Part shown: positions 52,476-62,016 of the stretch, in pieces
How positions within the stretch are numbered: position 1 is the stretch's first letter
Layout of the letters: every line of letters begins with the position of its first letter
Origin: an uncultured bacterium
GTDB lineage: Bacteria; Edwardsbacteria; AC1; EtOH8
Assembly: GCA_937863685.1 (NCBI GenBank)
Contig: CALMGM010000005.1
Coordinates: 1,138,217 to 1,202,216, forward strand
DNA length: 64,000 nt
Reading direction: 5' to 3'
Translations under genes and position numbers: made by a program
The notes under the pieces: model-generated
Told to the model about the DNA's origin: nothing
Databases searched by the model: none
What the model saw: the letters and a program-made list of their open reading frames with translations, nothing else

Positions 52476-55400
52476 ATGAGATCAAGAACAATCATAATGG
52501 CAGTTCTGGCAATATGTTTTGCTTCGGCCGTTTCAGCCAATGCCGGACAGAGACTGAATTTCGGCACAGAAAAAAAACAGGATAAAGTTATCAAGCTGAG
52601 TACTGCCAACGATACATTCATTATGCTGGATTTTTCCGTCGCCGGGTTTGATGTCGTCGAGCACACAACCAAGGACGGAGCATACATCCTGCTATCCCTT
52701 CCTGACCAGGGATATAACACCGAGCTGGGCCATCCCAAGCTCCCGGTGGTCTCCGAATGGGTGGAGGTCCCGCAGGGGGCCAAGGTCGAGGCCTTTCTGG
52801 AGGTGGTCGCTTCGGAGGAATTTAATCTGAAGGACAAGGGTTTTGACAAAAAGATAATGCCGGTCCAACTTCCGGTGCCCAAGCTGCCCGGGGCCGAAGA
52901 AAAGGTTCCCTTCAGTATCGATCGATCAATTTACGCAACGGACAATTTTTACGGCCAGGCCAAGGTCACGCTATCCGAGCCAGTCCAGATGCGCGGGCAC
53001 CGGGCGGTTTTGGTCACTTTTTGGCCGGTGGCCTACAACCCGGTCAGCGGAGACATCAAAGTGGTAACCAAGGCCCGGATAAGCCTGAAGCTTTCGGGTT
53101 CCGATATGGCTCAGACCCGGAAGATGGCAGCCAAATACCGGTCGGCGGCATACGACAGCCCGCTGTCATCGACCTTGATCAATTACGGCACATACGAATC
53201 TTCCGCCAAAGCTGTTCCAGCTATGCCCATAAACCAGCTGATAATCGTGGGTGATGGATATTATGATGCATTGGCGCCGCTGGTGGATTGGGACATCCGA
53301 AGGGGTTATCGGACATTGGTCACCAAAACCTCGGAGATACCCGGCGGGGCCGACACCACGTATATCCGCCAGTATATCAAAAGCCGGTACGACGGCGAGA
53401 ACCCGCCGGACTTTGTCCTGCTGGTGGGGGATGTGGATGTGATCCCGGCATATTATACCAGCACATTGCCGGATCACCCCTATACGGACTTATATTATTC
53501 GACCATGTCTGGAACCGATTTTGTGCCTGATCTTTATGTCAGCCGGATCTCGGTGGCCGACACCACCCAGTTGCATAACTATATTGTCAAGTATCTGGGC
53601 TATCAACAAGGGGCATGGACCAGCGATCATTCCTGGATGCAGAAGGCATATTTTACTGCTTCCAATGATGGTGGATATCATGCCATAACCGAATCTACCG
53701 ATAATTATTGCATGGCCTTGGCCAGGACCAATGGCATGGCCTGTGACTCACTATATTATTATTACGGTACCGGCACGCCGGTGGCGGATGCCTTCAACAA
53801 CGGCCGGGCCGTCATGTCTTACACCGGCCACGGCGCCGTCACCTATTGGGACGGTCCCCGGTTTTATCAGTCTGATATTAATGCTCTGACCAATCAGGAT
53901 AAGTATGCTTTTGTGACCAGCTTTGCCTGTCTGACCGGGCAGTTCACCGCCACAGAATGTTTCGGGGAAACATGGATCAGAGCAGCCGATAAGGGCGCTG
54001 TTGCCTATTGGGGTTCCTCGGTCTATTCCTATTGGGATGAGGACGATATCCTGCAACGCCGATTGTATGATGCGCTTCTTGACAGCGGCTATGCCTGGAT
54101 AGGCGGGATGACCCTGAAAGCCAAACTGGACTTCGGCCGTTTCTATGGCTGGTCAAGCGCCGTCAGCGTACCCGTCAAGCAATATTTTGAACAGTACAAT
54201 CTTTTAGGCAGCAGTGCCGTCGATCTTTACACCCGGCAGCCTCTGACCCTGACCGTCAGCCACCCGGCCACGGTACCGCTTGGTCCGGCCACGGTGAATA
54301 TCAATGTAACGGCCGGGGCTGCGGTGCAGAACGCCCTGGTCTGCCTGACCTCCAAGGTCAGCGGAGAGATCATGGCTGCAGGCTACACCGATGCTTCGGG
54401 CGATGCTTCCCTGGACATTGTGACCACCATCGTCGACAGCATCGGGGTGGTGGCCACCGCCCATAACTGCGCGCCATATACCGGACAGATCAATGTCTCG
54501 GTGGCCGGCCCCTGCGTACTGTACTACAAGCATAGCATTAATGATCCAGCCGGCAACGGCAACGGCGATATCAACCCCGGCGAAGCGATAGCCATGCCCC
54601 TGTGGGTGAAGAATTACGGCAATACCATATCCACCGGCACGGTAAAGGGCACCTTGAGGACCACCAGCATCCAGGCGGCCATTACTGACAGCTTTTACAA
54701 TTTCGGCCTGGTATACTCCGGAGATTCGACGCAATATCTTTCGGGATTCAAGTTCAGCGCCTCGCCGGCCTGCACCAACGGAACCGTCATTCCCTTCACA
54801 CTGGAATGTCATGATACCGAGAACAGCTGGACATCCAAATTCTCGGTCAAGGTCTCGGCGCCAAAGCTGCTTTACAAGACCTACAGCATCATTGACCCGG
54901 CTCCGGCCAACAACAACGGCTTTGCCGAGCCAGGGGAGACCGACAGCCTGCGGATATACCTAAAAAACATCGGCCTGCTGACCGCCGGTAATGTCGCTGG
55001 TATTTTAAGCAGCAGCGATCCCTATGTGACCATTGTCGCCGACAGCGCAGGCTACGGAGACATACTGCCTGACAGCACCAGCGGATCGATCTCCAGTTAT
55101 CTGCTTGCCTTCGGCATTCCGCCGCAGAATCCCTATTACGCCAAGCTGGTCCTGCAGATGAAAACCCTGGGCGGGGTAGTTGTTCAGTATGACAGTTTTA
55201 TGCTGTCCATCGCCAATCCAGGGTTCTATGACGACGTGGAAGACAGCATATTGACCAACCGCTACCAGACCGGAGCTCTGTGGCATACCACCCAATTTAC
55301 CTCCTACAGTCCCGCTACCTGCTGGCGTTGCGGGGTGGGGGATGACCAGAATTATCTGGATGACATGAACTCATCGCTGGTGACCCCGGAGTTCGTGGTG

Positions 55401-55985
55401 GGCACCCAGGCCACGGTGTCCTTCTGGCATAAATACGTCATCGAAAACACCTACGATTACGGTTTCGTGGAATTCAGCACCGACGGGGGGACAAGCTGGA
55501 CCGAGCTGGCCAACTTTACCGGTACATTGAACGACTGGACCAAGCAATCATACGACATCAATGGCATTCCCGTCGGCTCCAAAGTATTGCTCAGCTTCCG
55601 GTTCGTTTCCGACTATTCTCTGAACTACAGCGGCTGGCACATAGATGAGATCTCGGTGAACACTCCCACCGGAGTGGCTGGCCGGCCAGAACAACAATTA
55701 CTTCCGGGGATATTCAAGCTAAGTCGCAGTTATCCCAACCCAATGCGCCGCAGTGCCATAATATCCTATCAGGTGCCACAAAAATCCCAGGTATGCCTGT
55801 CGGTCTATAACATCCTGGGCCAGAATATCAGGACCCTGGATTCCGGGGAAAAAGACCCCGGCCTATACCAGGCGAGTTGGGACGGCAGGGATAATCAGGG
55901 CAGGAATATGGCCTCTGGCATATATTTCTACCGGTTGTCGGCCGGCCCGGTGAATCTGACCCACAAGCTCATTTTGGTAAGGTGA
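52476..55985 (+). CDS. C25 (gingipain-like) cysteine peptidase with C-terminal FlgD/T9SS-like tail
   Basis: VMSYTGHGAVTYWDGPRF (His), FVTSFACLTGQFTATECFGETWI (Cys); C-terminal YPNPMRRSAIISYQVP...GIYFYRLSAGPVNLTHKLILVR*. Confidence 0.92.
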   Translation: MRSRTIIMAVLAICFASAVSANAGQRLNFGTEKKQDKVIKLSTANDTFIMLDFSVAGFDVVEHTTKDGAYILLSLPDQGYNTELGHPKLPVVSEWVEVPQGAKVEAFLEVVASEEFNLKDKGFDKKIMPVQLPVPKLPGAEEKVPFSIDRSIYATDNFYGQAKVTLSEPVQMRGHRAVLVTFWPVAYNPVSGDIKVVTKARISLKLSGSDMAQTRKMAAKYRSAAYDSPLSSTLINYGTYESSAKAVPAMPINQLIIVGDGYYDALAPLVDWDIRRGYRTLVTKTSEIPGGADTTYIRQYIKSRYDGENPPDFVLLVGDVDVIPAYYTSTLPDHPYTDLYYSTMSGTDFVPDLYVSRISVADTTQLHNYIVKYLGYQQGAWTSDHSWMQKAYFTASNDGGYHAITESTDNYCMALARTNGMACDSLYYYYGTGTPVADAFNNGRAVMSYTGHGAVTYWDGPRFYQSDINALTNQDKYAFVTSFACLTGQFTATECFGETWIRAADKGAVAYWGSSVYSYWDEDDILQRRLYDALLDSGYAWIGGMTLKAKLDFGRFYGWSSAVSVPVKQYFEQYNLLGSSAVDLYTRQPLTLTVSHPATVPLGPATVNINVTAGAAVQNALVCLTSKVSGEIMAAGYTDASGDASLDIVTTIVDSIGVVATAHNCAPYTGQINVSVAGPCVLYYKHSINDPAGNGNGDINPGEAIAMPLWVKNYGNTISTGTVKGTLRTTSIQAAITDSFYNFGLVYSGDSTQYLSGFKFSASPACTNGTVIPFTLECHDTENSWTSKFSVKVSAPKLLYKTYSIIDPAPANNNGFAEPGETDSLRIYLKNIGLLTAGNVAGILSSSDPYVTIVADSAGYGDILPDSTSGSISSYLLAFGIPPQNPYYAKLVLQMKTLGGVVVQYDSFMLSIANPGFYDDVEDSILTNRYQTGALWHTTQFTSYSPATCWRCGVGDDQNYLDDMNSSLVTPEFVVGTQATVSFWHKYVIENTYDYGFVEFSTDGGTSWTELANFTGTLNDWTKQSYDINGIPVGSKVLLSFRFVSDYSLNYSGWHIDEISVNTPTGVAGRPEQQLLPGIFKLSRSYPNPMRRSAIISYQVPQKSQVCLSVYNILGQNIRTLDSGEKDPGLYQASWDGRDNQGRNMASGIYFYRLSAGPVNLTHKLILVR

Positions 55986-56105
55986 TGCGGGCCTTTATTA
56001 ATAATTTCAAAAATCATTAAAATTTTACTTGACAAAAACCACCTATCTGTGTTATGGTTCAAAGGTTATCGCTTAAATTATCAACCTAGCGATTGTTTTT
56101 GTTTT

Positions 56106-57029
56106 ATGGGTCTTAAGGAAAAAACACAGCTTACCATTGTATTCATCCCCCATCACGGAGGCAAAACAGTCAGCCTCAGGGTGCCTCAGTGGTTCTTGGT
56201 ATGCTTGGCATGCTTTGGGGGTTTTTTGTTATTGGGGTTGGGCCTGGTCACCACCGGCTATGTCAATAAATTTGTCGACATCTCCATGCTGCAGAAGCTG
56301 CAGGTGGAGAACCGCATACTGAGGACCAGACTTGATGAATTCGCGGCCAAGGCCGGCGATCTGCATAACCAGATGGCGGCTTTTGTGAACTTCGATTCCA
56401 AGGTCAGGATGATGTCCGGCCTTCAGACCATAGATCCCGATATCCGGCAGGTGGGCATCGGGGGCGGCAAGCAGACGGAACTTCCCGGAGAGATCTCGGT
56501 CAAGACCGCTTCCTCCATCAGGGAGGTGGGGGATGACCTTGACCGGCTTACCCGGGAGGCCAAGCTTCAGAACGAGAGTTTTCAGGAACTGAGCAGAACC
56601 CTTCAGCAACGCCAGGAGATGTGGGACCATATGCCTTCCATCCAGCCAACCCCCGGATGGATAATAAGCGATTTCGGTTACCGGCGTGACCCCCTGACCG
56701 GCGAGATGAGAATGCACGAGGGCATAGATATAGCAGCTCCCGGAGGGACAATCATCGTAGCTCCGGCCTCCGGGGTGGTCAAGTTCGTGGGCTCCCGCGG
56801 CAATTACGGCCTATGCCTCGAAGTGGACCATGGCTACGGCATCATGACCAGGTTCGCCCACTGCTCGCTGATCAGGGTCAGCCAGGGTGCCAGCGTGTCA
56901 CGCGGCCAGGTGGTGGCTTTGGTGGGATCCACCGGAAGGACCACCGGACCCCATCTGCATTACGAAGTGATTTCCAACGACAAGGCCAACGACCCGGTCA
57001 GTTATATCCTTTCCGCCAGGATGTTCTAA
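56106..57029 (+). CDS. M23-family (LytM-type) metallopeptidase with N-terminal TM and coiled coil
   Basis: ISDFGYRRDPLTGEMRMHEGIDIAAPGGTIIVAPASG...RTTGPHLHYEV. Confidence 0.94.
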   Translation: MGLKEKTQLTIVFIPHHGGKTVSLRVPQWFLVCLACFGGFLLLGLGLVTTGYVNKFVDISMLQKLQVENRILRTRLDEFAAKAGDLHNQMAAFVNFDSKVRMMSGLQTIDPDIRQVGIGGGKQTELPGEISVKTASSIREVGDDLDRLTREAKLQNESFQELSRTLQQRQEMWDHMPSIQPTPGWIISDFGYRRDPLTGEMRMHEGIDIAAPGGTIIVAPASGVVKFVGSRGNYGLCLEVDHGYGIMTRFAHCSLIRVSQGASVSRGQVVALVGSTGRTTGPHLHYEVISNDKANDPVSYILSARMF

Positions 57030-57045
57030 TGCCAATAAAATATTG

Positions 57046-57074
57046 AAGGCCAGGAACGATCCTGGCCTTTTTTT
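57046..57074 (+). terminator. Intrinsic terminator
   Basis: aaggccaggaacgatcctggccttttttt. Confidence 0.85.
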
Positions 57075-57094
57075 TGTCCCCCGGCAACCCGGGG

Positions 57095-58147
57095 CTACTG
57101 CCGGTAAGGGTGGCTCCCGGGAAAATCTTCCCGGGAAAGCCGTTTCATCAATTCTTCGGCTCGGCCCAGGTCGTCATACTTCGGGCCGCCGGGCCGGGCC
57201 TGAATGAATGAATGTATTTTGAATCCCAAATACCTCCCTTGCTTATCAAGCTCTGTCCATAGCAGCGGGGCATAGCCGGACTCCCGGTCCAGGTTCATGC
57301 CGCCGTAGGTACAGAAGTTCCCCAGGCTGTAGGCTATCAGGCGGTCCCGGTAGAGCTCCATGGCCCGGGGGACATGGGGGCCGTGTCCGATTATCAGGTC
57401 CGCCCCCCGATCGACGGCATCATGGGCGAATTTTACCAGGTGCCCCCGGGGTTCTTTAAGGTATATCTCCGGGGCATCATTGATATGCAGGGCGGAACGC
57501 CCCTCTTTGCCGCCGTGAACCGAGACGATAAGGATGTCGTATTTTCCAGCCAGTCTGGATATTTCCTCAAGAGCCTGGACCGGATGGATGATGGAACGCG
57601 GCGGGTCGCCGATGGCCAGGGCGATCACAGCGATCGAAGCGCCCTTTATATTGAAGGTCGCGACATGGCCCTCCTTGCCGGTAAATTGAATCCCGGCAGT
57701 TTCCAAGACCTTACGGGTGGACAAATTCCCATTGGAGCCGAAATCATTGGCATGGTTATTGGCCAGGGAGACTACGTCAAACCCGGCCCGGGCCAGATTG
57801 TCAGCGTAAGATGCCGGGGTGCGAAAGACGTAAGCCTTGCCCTTTTTTGCCGCCTTGGCCGGTTTGCCGGAATCGCACAAGGGGCCCTCCAGGTTGCCGA
57901 AGGCCAGGTCGGCACTTTTCAACAGCTCCCGGCAGTCGTCAAACAGGTATTTTCCGTTCTCCGGCGGCAGCAGCGGTGAGGGGTAGCAGCTGCCCATCAT
58001 AATATCTCCCACCGCGGCAATGGTGATGGTATCCTTGCCGGTGGGATCGGTCTGGGCATAAGCCATCTGAAGCAACAGCGGAAATAACAGGGCCAGGATG
58101 ACCGTTCTCAAATTCAATTTGCTCGGAAGGTTTTTCATGATGCTCAT
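57095..58147 (-). CDS. CapA-family (poly-gamma-glutamate synthesis-like) protein
   Basis: ITIAAVGDIMMGSCYP, DVVSLANNHANDFG, DLIIGHGPHVPRAMELYRDRLIAYSLGNF. Confidence 0.93.
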   Translation of the reverse strand: MSIMKNLPSKLNLRTVILALLFPLLLQMAYAQTDPTGKDTITIAAVGDIMMGSCYPSPLLPPENGKYLFDDCRELLKSADLAFGNLEGPLCDSGKPAKAAKKGKAYVFRTPASYADNLARAGFDVVSLANNHANDFGSNGNLSTRKVLETAGIQFTGKEGHVATFNIKGASIAVIALAIGDPPRSIIHPVQALEEISRLAGKYDILIVSVHGGKEGRSALHINDAPEIYLKEPRGHLVKFAHDAVDRGADLIIGHGPHVPRAMELYRDRLIAYSLGNFCTYGGMNLDRESGYAPLLWTELDKQGRYLGFKIHSFIQARPGGPKYDDLGRAEELMKRLSREDFPGSHPYRQ

Positions 58148-58175
58148 AAAGGTTGTTTTGCTAATTTTATAAAAG

Positions 58176-59186
58176 TTATTTCAGCCAGCCGTTTCCCCGA
58201 TACCAGCGGGAGGTTTCTTCCATCCCTTTATCCAAGGCATAGCGGCAGGTGAATCCGAAATCATGTTTAGCACGTTCGGGTGAACATGTCCAGAAAGATT
58301 GGGACATCTCCCGCACCTTCTGTCGGTTAAAGATGCTCTCCTTTCGAACGGCCCAGGCTCCAGCTTCCGCCAGGACGGCCGAGAAACGTGCCAGCTCCAA
58401 CGGCAAATGCAGAGCCAACGGTTTTTTGCCAAGACTGCGGGCTATAGCCGAAGATATTTCCTGCCAGGAATAATCCTCTGGGTCAGATAAAAAATAGGTC
58501 CTGCCAGCCGAAGCCTCAGACTCCGCCGCAGCGATCATCCCCTGGGTCAGGTCCTTGACGTATATAAGATGGATATATCTTTTTTTAAAGCCCGGCAGCA
58601 GGGCCAATCCCCGGTTGATCCATTTGAAATACAAATAAACATCGCTATCCCGGGGACCGTAGACGGTGGGAGGCCGGATGATGGTAAGGGGGAGCTTATC
58701 TCCCAGCTTGTTCATCTGCAGTTCGGCCTCCAGTTTGCTGCGGCCGTAATCGGAGATGGGCCGACACTGGTCAGATTCGCATTTTGGGGCCCCCATGCAT
58801 TCGGCCGGCCCGGCCGCCGCTTGGCTGGAAAGAAAGACCAGCCTCTTCAGCCCCGGCGCACTCCCAATCGCCGCCCGGGCCAGGCTCTCCGTGGCGGCCA
58901 CATTGTCTTGGAACAATTTCCGGCGGGAGCCGGACTTGGCGGCGGCGATGTGAAATATGCAATCGACATCCTTTACGGCGTCAGCCAGAGAGGCCTGGTC
59001 GTCGAAAGACCCATAGGCCAGATCCAGCTCCAGACCTTTCAGCCATTTTAAGTCGCTGGTGGTCCGGACCAAAGCCCTGACCCGATAGCCTTTTTCTAAA
59101 AGGTTTTCCGCCAGATGGCTGCCGATGAATCCGGTGGCCCCGGTGACCAAGGCCAATGGTTTCCCTTTCCTTTCCATCATAGCCAT
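58176..59186 (-). CDS. NAD-dependent epimerase/3beta-HSD-like SDR
   Basis: ALVTGATGFIGSHLAENLLEKGYRVRALVR; YGRSKLEAE. Confidence 0.93.
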   Translation of the reverse strand: MAMMERKGKPLALVTGATGFIGSHLAENLLEKGYRVRALVRTTSDLKWLKGLELDLAYGSFDDQASLADAVKDVDCIFHIAAAKSGSRRKLFQDNVAATESLARAAIGSAPGLKRLVFLSSQAAAGPAECMGAPKCESDQCRPISDYGRSKLEAELQMNKLGDKLPLTIIRPPTVYGPRDSDVYLYFKWINRGLALLPGFKKRYIHLIYVKDLTQGMIAAAESEASAGRTYFLSDPEDYSWQEISSAIARSLGKKPLALHLPLELARFSAVLAEAGAWAVRKESIFNRQKVREMSQSFWTCSPERAKHDFGFTCRYALDKGMEETSRWYRGNGWLK

Positions 59187-59296
59187 TAGTTTAACTCAAA
59201 TCATCAAGGCTGTCAATAATCACAAACCGCCTGGGCTCAATATTAATCCTTGACATTTCCGTAAATTATGATAAATTTACAATTTGCCAAGGAGAT

Positions 59297-59659
59297 ATGA
59301 GTGAAACCGCCTCAAATAATATCCCGGAAAAGCTTTGGAGAAAGCTTCTCCTGATGAAGCGCATCTCCCAGGACCCCCGGCTGCCGAAACGGGTAAAGTT
59401 CATTCCCGGGCTGATAGCCGCTTACCTGCTATCGCCCATAGATCTGGTGCCGGATTTCATTCCGGTTTTGGGCTATCTGGATGATCTGGTGGTGGCGGGG
59501 TTCCTGCTGTGGCTGTTTTTCAGACTGGTGCCCGGAGAGCTGACTGCCCATCATCGGACCATCCTGGAGGCCGAGCCCGTAAAATCCTTCGATCTTGAGG
59601 TACTGACGGAAAATCAACCCGCTGAAAATCTTAAAACAAGTGATAGATTCACACTATGA
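59297..59659 (+). CDS. DUF1232/YkvA-family protein
   Basis: LPKRVKFIPGLIAAYLLSPIDLVPDFIPVLGYLDDLVVAG. Confidence 0.92.
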   Translation: MSETASNNIPEKLWRKLLLMKRISQDPRLPKRVKFIPGLIAAYLLSPIDLVPDFIPVLGYLDDLVVAGFLLWLFFRLVPGELTAHHRTILEAEPVKSFDLEVLTENQPAENLKTSDRFTL

Positions 59660-60036
59660 TAGCATCGACCGGCATTGACATCGCCGAAGTAAAGAGGGTG
59701 GAGGAGGCCGTGGCCCGGTGGGGGAAGAGGTTCCTGGACAAGGTCTATACCCCGTCCGAGATCGCTTTCTGCCAGAGCCGTCCCAACAAGTATCAAAGCT
59801 ATGCCGCCAGGTTTGCCGCCAAGGAGGCGGTGTCCAAGTGTTTGGGGACCGGATTCCAGCGGGGGGTCTATCCCAACCTGATAGAGATCGTGGACAACGA
59901 AAAGAGCCGCCCTACGGTGAAACTTCACGGACGGGCGGCCGAGTACGGCCGGGGATATCTCATCCACCTGTCGCTGTCTCACGACCGGAGCATGGTGGTG
60001 GCGGTGGCGGTGATGGAGAAATCAGATAATGGATAA
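59656..60036 (+). CDS. acpS: Holo-ACP synthase
   Basis: STGIDIAEVKRVEEAVARWGKRFLDKVYTPSEI...YAARFAAKEAVSKCLGTG. Confidence 0.94.
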   Translation: MIASTGIDIAEVKRVEEAVARWGKRFLDKVYTPSEIAFCQSRPNKYQSYAARFAAKEAVSKCLGTGFQRGVYPNLIEIVDNEKSRPTVKLHGRAAEYGRGYLIHLSLSHDRSMVVAVAVMEKSDNG

Positions 60037-60093
60037 CAGATTGCGGATTTAACCGGGAAATTTGCCGCGACTTCAATACAACGGAGTAACTCA

Positions 60094-61656
60094 ATGTTCG
60101 TTGCCACACCATCCCAGATGCGGGAGATAGACGCCCGGGCCATCAGAAAATACAAAATACCGGGGAAGGCCCTGATGGAGAACGCCGGCCGGGCCCTGGC
60201 CGAACAGGCCGAGGCCATGCTGGGGGCGGGTAAGCTGGGGGGCCGGCGGCGGGTCGCCGTCATATGCGGCAAGGGGAACAACGGGGGCGATGGGTTTGTA
60301 GCCGCCAGGATACTGGCGGAAAAAGATACACAGATCACGGTTGCTTTGCTGGGCCGGATCGGCCAGATCAAAGGCGACGCCCTGAGCCGGGCCAAAAAAC
60401 TGAGCCAGCGTGGTTTGAAGGTCCAGGAGATAGTTTCGGAAGCGGGGTTGGCCTCGCTGAATAAAGACCTGGCCGGTTCCCATCTGATCATAGATGCCAT
60501 ATTCGGTACAGGGTTCAAAGGCCCGGTAGAAAAAAACGCTGCCTCGGCCATGGATCTGATCAACGCTTCCGGATTGCCGGTGCTGTCGGCTGACATGCCA
60601 TCCGGGGTGGACGGGGAGACCGGCCAGATTTCAGGCAAGGCGGTCCGGGCCGATGCCACAGTTACCATGGGATTGTTAAAAACCGGACTGCTGTTTCACC
60701 CGGGCAAAGCACTGGCCGGAAAAGTGATCGTCGCCGATATCGGTTTTCCGCTAAAGGCCATAACCGAGCAAAAGATATACGCCGGCCTGACAGAGCTGTC
60801 CCTGGCCAGGAGCTGGCTGCCAGACAGAAAGCCGGATGCCCACAAGGGCAGCTGTGGAACGGTGCTGGTGCTGGCCGGCTCGGCCGGCATGACCGGAGCG
60901 GCCCACCTGACATCATTGGCGGCCATGCGTTCCGGAGCCGGGCTGGTCTATCTGGGGATCCCCGAGAGCCTGAACGATATCCTGGAGGCCAAGCTGACCG
61001 AGGTCATCACCAAGCCCCTGCCGGAGACCAGGAACCGTACCCTGTCCCTGGCGGCGCTGGAAAGGATACTTAAGCTGACAGACAGGGCCGATGCGCTGGT
61101 CATCGGCCCCGGCTTGTCGGCCCACCCCGAGACCGCCGAGCTGGTGCAGGCGGTCATAAAGTCGGTCAGCATTCCGGCGGTGGTGGACGCCGACGGGCTC
61201 AACGCCCTGGCCGCCGGGCCGGAATTGCTGGGCTGCCCAGCCCGCCTGGTCCTGACGCCCCATTACGGCGAACTTTCCCGGCTGTTGAAGGTCGGGATAC
61301 CGCAGATAAAGGCCGAGCCGCTCAAATATGCCCGGGAGGCGGCCAGGAAATTCAACCAGATGATAGTGCTGAAAGGGGCGCCCACCGTCACCGCCCTGCC
61401 GGACGGGAGGGCCTGGATCAATCCCACCGGCAACAGCGGGATGGCCACCGCCGGATCAGGGGATGTGCTGGCCGGATTGATCGGCGGACTGCTGGCCCAG
61501 GGTCTGTCCCCGGAGAGGGCGGCGGTGCTGGGGGTCTATCTTCACGGGCTGGCCGGGGACCTGGCGGCCGATGACAAGACGGAATACTGCCTGCTGGCGG
61601 GGGACATCATAGAACATCTTCCTCCGGCCTTTAAAAAAATCATGGAGGATATATAG
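60094..61656 (+). CDS. nnr: Bifunctional NAD(P)H-hydrate epimerase/dehydratase
   Basis: VAVICGKGNNGGDGFVAARIL; VLVLAGSAGMTGAAHL; NPTGNSGMATAGSGDVLAGLI. Confidence 0.95.
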   Translation: MFVATPSQMREIDARAIRKYKIPGKALMENAGRALAEQAEAMLGAGKLGGRRRVAVICGKGNNGGDGFVAARILAEKDTQITVALLGRIGQIKGDALSRAKKLSQRGLKVQEIVSEAGLASLNKDLAGSHLIIDAIFGTGFKGPVEKNAASAMDLINASGLPVLSADMPSGVDGETGQISGKAVRADATVTMGLLKTGLLFHPGKALAGKVIVADIGFPLKAITEQKIYAGLTELSLARSWLPDRKPDAHKGSCGTVLVLAGSAGMTGAAHLTSLAAMRSGAGLVYLGIPESLNDILEAKLTEVITKPLPETRNRTLSLAALERILKLTDRADALVIGPGLSAHPETAELVQAVIKSVSIPAVVDADGLNALAAGPELLGCPARLVLTPHYGELSRLLKVGIPQIKAEPLKYAREAARKFNQMIVLKGAPTVTALPDGRAWINPTGNSGMATAGSGDVLAGLIGGLLAQGLSPERAAVLGVYLHGLAGDLAADDKTEYCLLAGDIIEHLPPAFKKIMEDI

Positions 61657-62016
61657 ATGATTTGGCTGGGATATGGATTACTGGGGGCCTTGGCCGGAAT
61701 GATCAGCGGCCTATTTGGCATCGGCGGGGCGGTGGTGATAGTTCCGGCGCTGGTGATATTGTTCAAGTATTCCCAACACCAGGCCCAGGGGACATCCCTG
61801 GCCACCCTGCTGCTGCCCATCGGTCTGCTGGCGGCCTGGAAATACTACTCGGCCGGGCATGTCAACATCAAAGCGGCGGCCGTCATGGCGGGCTGCTTCT
61901 TCTTCGGGGGTCTGCTGGGGGCGGTGCTGGCCGAAAGGGTCTCCGGCCTGTGGCTGCAACGGGCGTTTGGCGTCTTCCTGATGGTGATAGCGGTGAAAAT
62001 GATATTGGTAAAATGA
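61657..62016 (+). CDS. TauE/SafE-family small membrane permease
   Basis: GALAGMISGLFGIGGAVVIVPALVILFKYSQHQAQGTSLATLLLPIG. Confidence 0.9.
   Translation: MIWLGYGLLGALAGMISGLFGIGGAVVIVPALVILFKYSQHQAQGTSLATLLLPIGLLAAWKYYSAGHVNIKAAAVMAGCFFFGGLLGAVLAERVSGLWLQRAFGVFLMVIAVKMILVK

Noticed and set aside
61662-62012. 5' extension of the TPR ORF (61662..63503)
   Set aside because: Overlaps the TauE/SafE gene in another frame; a natural ATG at 62013 overlaps the upstream stop
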